Source: Dinoroseobacter sp049800775 (lineage in GTDB: Bacteria > Pseudomonadota > Alphaproteobacteria > Rhodobacterales > Rhodobacteraceae). From it: DNA of 64,000 bases. The stretch is from assembly GCF_049800775.1 (NCBI RefSeq), contig NZ_JBNAFR010000005.1, positions 211,434 to 275,433 on the forward strand, read 5' to 3'. The notes beneath the pieces are model-generated. The model had not been told where the DNA came from and ran no database searches. It saw only the letters and a list, made by a program, of their open reading frames with translations. Made by a program: the position numbers and the translations under genes. This document shows, one piece after another, positions 59,338 through 64,000 of the stretch. Positions within the stretch are counted from its first letter, which is position 1. Every line of letters begins with the position of its first letter.

Positions 59338-61107
59338 TTAGTGGTCAGCAGCCGCTGCGCCTGCACCCTTGGGGATGCGCACGCTTTCGACCAGTTCGAC
59401 GATCTCATCCGGCACCGGATCCGTCGCTCTGGACACGAAGTAGGCCGTCGCGAAGTTCAGGGCCGCACCAACCGCGCCGAACGAGGTCGACTTGATGGTC
59501 AGCAGAAGCGGATCGCTGTCATCGAAGCTGTTGGTGCCCGGGATGAAGAACCAGCCCTTGTGCAGGAAGATGTAGATCAGGGTTGTCACCAGACCCATCA
59601 ACATACCGGCAACCGCACCCTTGTTGTTGATGGTCTTCGAGAAGATACCCATCATCAGCGCAGGGAAGAGCGATGCTGCCGCCAGACCGAAGGCCAGAGC
59701 CACGGTTTGCGCCGCAAAGCCCGGCGGGTTCAGACCCAGATAGGTGGCCACACCGATGGCAACCGCCATGGAGAGACGCGCCGTCAGCAGCTCGCTCTTC
59801 TCGGACATGTTCGGTGTCAGCTGACCCTTGAAGAGGTCATGCGACACAGCCGAGGAGATCGCGAGCAACAGACCCGCCGCCGTGGACAGAGCCGCAGCCA
59901 GACCACCCGCAGCGACCACCGCGATGACCCAGCCCGGAAGCTGTGCGATCTCGGGGTTGGCCAGCACGAGGATGTCGCGGTTCACGGTCAGCTCGGAGCC
60001 CTGCCAGCCATTTGCGGCTGCGGTTTCTGCGAAGGCTGCGGACTTGTCGTTGTACCACTGGATCTGACCGTCGCCATTCTTGTCTTCGAACTTCAGGAGG
60101 CCGGTGACTTCCCAGTTCTTCATCCAATCGGGGCGTGCTTCATACTCGAGCGGCTGCGCTTGCGTGCCGTTCGGGTAGACCGTGTCGATCAGGTTGATCC
60201 GCGCCATGGCGCCAACCGCCGGAGCCGTGAGATACAGCAGGGCGATGAAGATCAGCGTCCAGCCAGCGGACCAACGGGCGTCAGCCACGCGGGGCACCGT
60301 AAAGAAGCGCATGATCACGTGGGGCAGACCCGCGGTACCGATCATCAGCGAGATCGTGAAGAGCAGCATGTTCAGCGTATCGGCATGGTGGCCCGTGTAG
60401 GACGCAAAGCCGAGCTCCTGAACCACCTGGTCAAGCTGCTGCAGGAGCGGCTGGCCAGAGGACACATGCGTGCCGAACAGACCCAGACCCGGGATCGGGT
60501 TGCCGGTCAGCTGCAGCGAGATGAAGATCGCCGGGATCGTGTAGGCGGTGATCAGAACGCAGTACTGCGCCACCTGGGTGTAGGTCACACCCTTCATGCC
60601 GCCGAGAACCGCATAGCAGAACACAACGCCCGCGCCGATGAAGAGGCCGGTCGCATTGTCCACTTCGAGGAAGCGGGAGAAGGCCACGCCCACGCCGGTC
60701 ATCTGACCGATCACGTAGGTGACGGAGGCGACGATCAGGCAGATCACGGCCACCATGCGCGCGGTCGGCGAATAGAAGCGGTCGCCGATGAATTCCGGCA
60801 CGGTGAACTTGCCGAACTTCCGCAGATACGGAGCCAGCAGCAGCGCCAGAAGCACGTAACCACCGGTCCAACCCATCAGGAAGGAGGAGTTGTCATAGCC
60901 GGTGAAGGCGATGAGGCCCGCCATCGAGATGAACGAGGCCGCAGACATCCAGTCTGCCGCTGTCGCCATACCGTTGGTGACCGGGTGAACACCGCGACCC
61001 GCGGCGTAAAACTCAGATGTGGAACCCGCACGGGCCCAGATCGCGATGCCGATGTAAAGCGCAAAGGTCGCGCCAACCACCAGCAGGTTCAAGGTAAACT
61101 GATCCAT
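59338..61107 (-). CDS. Sodium:solute symporter, acetate type (ActP-like, VC_2705 subfamily)
   Basis: The 589-residue protein has about 13 membrane helices of the SSS family, starting FTLNLLVVGATFALYIGIAI, with YAAGRGVHPVTNGMATAADW and FIGDRFYS. A soluble insert near residues 330-365 contains DKNGDGQIQW, an EF-hand-like loop with Asp, Asn and Asp at positions 1, 3 and 5 but no Glu at 12. With the DUF4212 partner encoded 18 bases upstream and acs in the same operon, acetate or short monocarboxylate uptake with Na+ is the best assignment. Direct evidence for the substrate is lacking. Confidence 0.93.
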   Translation of the reverse strand: MDQFTLNLLVVGATFALYIGIAIWARAGSTSEFYAAGRGVHPVTNGMATAADWMSAASFISMAGLIAFTGYDNSSFLMGWTGGYVLLALLLAPYLRKFGKFTVPEFIGDRFYSPTARMVAVICLIVASVTYVIGQMTGVGVAFSRFLEVDNATGLFIGAGVVFCYAVLGGMKGVTYTQVAQYCVLITAYTIPAIFISLQLTGNPIPGLGLFGTHVSSGQPLLQQLDQVVQELGFASYTGHHADTLNMLLFTISLMIGTAGLPHVIMRFFTVPRVADARWSAGWTLIFIALLYLTAPAVGAMARINLIDTVYPNGTQAQPLEYEARPDWMKNWEVTGLLKFEDKNGDGQIQWYNDKSAAFAETAAANGWQGSELTVNRDILVLANPEIAQLPGWVIAVVAAGGLAAALSTAAGLLLAISSAVSHDLFKGQLTPNMSEKSELLTARLSMAVAIGVATYLGLNPPGFAAQTVALAFGLAAASLFPALMMGIFSKTINNKGAVAGMLMGLVTTLIYIFLHKGWFFIPGTNSFDDSDPLLLTIKSTSFGAVGAALNFATAYFVSRATDPVPDEIVELVESVRIPKGAGAAAADH

Positions 61108-61125
61108 TGTTCCGTGTCCCTCGGA

Positions 61126-61383
61126 TTACTCTTCGACGCCGTATTCTTTGTCGAGGCTGTTCATGCGCCAGGCGTAGAAGAAGATCAGTGCCAGGAATAC
61201 GAGGATCGATCCCTGCTGGGCGAACCAAAAGCCCAGGTCTGTTCCCCCCACCGCGATGCCCGAAAGCAACGGACGCAGTAGAATGCCAAATCCGAACGAC
61301 ACAAGCGCCCAGACTACGAGGCAGATTTTCACAAGGCGAATATTGGCCGCCCAGTAGCCACTATTGTCAGAATTGTCCGACAC
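61126..61383 (-). CDS. DUF4212 small membrane subunit of the symporter
   Basis: The 85-residue protein has two membrane helices (KICLVVWALVSFGFGILL and GFWFAQQGSILVFLALIFFYAW) and a charged end. It matches the DUF4212 proteins that accompany this symporter subfamily. I use the GTG giving (M)SDNSDNSGYW because AAGGGAGAG lies just upstream; a TTG six codons earlier overlaps that ribosome site. It probably forms a complex with the symporter. Confidence 0.92.
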   Translation of the reverse strand: MSDNSDNSGYWAANIRLVKICLVVWALVSFGFGILLRPLLSGIAVGGTDLGFWFAQQGSILVFLALIFFYAWRMNSLDKEYGVEE

Positions 61384-61439
61384 GACTCTCTCCCTTTCCA
61401 AAATCAGGAAGACGCCCCTGCGCGAGGCGCTCCCATGGG

Positions 61440-62129
61440 TTATCCCAAAACACGCTTAACGATAGTCTCAAGCGAGGATGCAACCTCATCGATCGCCGCC
61501 ATGGCATTGATCTCGGTCAAACTGCGCTTTTTGTCGTAGTAGGTGATCAGGGGTGCCGTCTGGGCGTGATAGGCCTTGAGCCGCTCGCGCACCGTCTCAG
61601 CGTTGTCGTCGGCACGACGCTTCATGTCCGTGCCGCCGCATTTGTCGCAAGTGCCTGATTTCACAGGCGCCTTGAACGTATCGTGATAGCCTTCGCCGCA
61701 GCTTCCGCAGGTGAAGCGACCGGAAATCCGCTCGACCATCGCCTCGTCATCCACCGCGAGCGAAATTGCCGCATCAATACCTTGGTCGGTATCCGCCAGC
61801 AGCGTGTCCAGCGCTTCGGCCTGAGCCGTGGTGCGCGGGAAGCCGTCAAGAATGACCCCGGCCTTCACATCGTCATCGGCCAGTCGATCCTTCAGGATCG
61901 CCAGAACGATCTCGTCAGAGACCAGCCCACCGGATTCCATCACGGCCTTGGCTTCCTTGCCCGCCTCGGTCCCCGCCGCCACAGCCGCGCGGAGCAGATC
62001 TCCGGTGCTGAGCTGGACCAGGCCGAACTTCTCTTCGAGCATCCGGGCCTGGGTGCCCTTGCCGGCCCCCGGAGGGCCGAGGAGGATCACATTGACGGTT
62101 TTCGCGGTTGTCAGAGTTGCGCCATCCAT
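61440..62129 (-). CDS. adk: Adenylate kinase (zinc-LID type)
   Basis: The 229-residue protein has the P-loop GPPGAGKGTQA, LSTGDLLRAAV, DGFPRTTAQAEAL, and a long LID. The LID contains four cysteines in two pairs (CGSCGEG and CDKCGG), so a zinc-stabilised lid. It turns AMP and ATP into two ADP. The ATG at 62129 is chosen for its AAGGGG ribosome site. It starts five bases after the acs stop, so it is cotranscribed with the AMP-producing acetyl-CoA synthetase. The housekeeping adk of these bacteria is usually in the ribosomal-protein region, making this a likely second copy. Confidence 0.95.
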   Translation of the reverse strand: MDGATLTTAKTVNVILLGPPGAGKGTQARMLEEKFGLVQLSTGDLLRAAVAAGTEAGKEAKAVMESGGLVSDEIVLAILKDRLADDDVKAGVILDGFPRTTAQAEALDTLLADTDQGIDAAISLAVDDEAMVERISGRFTCGSCGEGYHDTFKAPVKSGTCDKCGGTDMKRRADDNAETVRERLKAYHAQTAPLITYYDKKRSLTEINAMAAIDEVASSLETIVKRVLG

Positions 62130-62134
62130 GTCGA

Positions 62135-64000
<1,866 letters not shown>

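Overview
The window is about 64 kb of GC-rich chromosome from an alphaproteobacterium, almost certainly a member of the Rhodobacteraceae (Roseobacter group). The evidence is gene content and order: lptC-lptA-lptB-rpoN-hpf-ptsN, rimP-nusA-ylxR/L7Ae-infB, gltD-hypothetical-gltB, an acetate module (acs, a second adenylate kinase, DUF4212, symporter, DUF294, DnaQ-like exonuclease), and an exosortase E cassette. I see no insertion sequence, prophage, CRISPR array or rRNA. There is one tRNA, tRNA-Leu(CAG). Both window edges cut genes: a homocysteine S-methyltransferase at the left and acs at the right.

Left part (1-12.3 kb), mostly minus strand: a secreted zinc-metallopeptidase-like protein with a peptidoglycan-binding domain, dapD, an unknown gene, a LOG-family protein, and the glutamate synthase genes gltD and gltB with a secreted unknown protein between them. 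A divergent uppP follows. Metabolism here serves cell-wall precursors (meso-diaminopimelate, undecaprenyl phosphate) and nitrogen assimilation.

Accessory core (12.3-20.0 kb): a 400-base AT-rich control region precedes a 1736-residue acidic surface-type protein. That protein has two carbohydrate-binding-like modules, a cadherin-like module, six SdrD_B-like calcium repeats and a C-terminal domain with the hallmarks of an internal-thioester adhesin domain. A 64-residue VPEID-CTERM-type protein and a fused exosortase E/CPBP protease follow. I consider this the most interesting system in the window. The control region carries a perfect CtrA-like box and a separate 21-bp dyad.

Middle (20-38 kb): an NDUFA9-like protein, tRNA-Leu, RNase D, then Kdo and LPS export genes (kdsD, lptCAB) running into rpoN-hpf-ptsN. 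On the other strand are two surface-glycan operons. One is galU, GT4, GT2, core-2-like glycosyltransferase and a two-domain sulfotransferase. The other is cysQ, kdsB and GT2. A sulfotransferase together with CysQ (a 3'-phosphoadenosine 5'-phosphate phosphatase) and Kdo genes suggests a sulfated, Kdo-linked surface polysaccharide. A lone ABC-2 polysaccharide export permease lies next to them.

Right part (37.7-64 kb): alkB, dnaK-dnaJ behind an RpoH-type promoter, radC, a PstS/OmpA-like periplasmic protein overlapping secA, secA, a parvulin foldase, argJ-mutT, a 44-codon gene behind a hairpin, then the translation/transcription operon rimP-nusA-ylxR-infB. Last is the acetate-assimilation operon starting with acs. 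In it, adenylate kinase plausibly recycles the AMP that Acs makes, and a membrane-bound PAS-exonuclease and a cNMP/CBS/nucleotidyltransferase protein look like the regulatory part.
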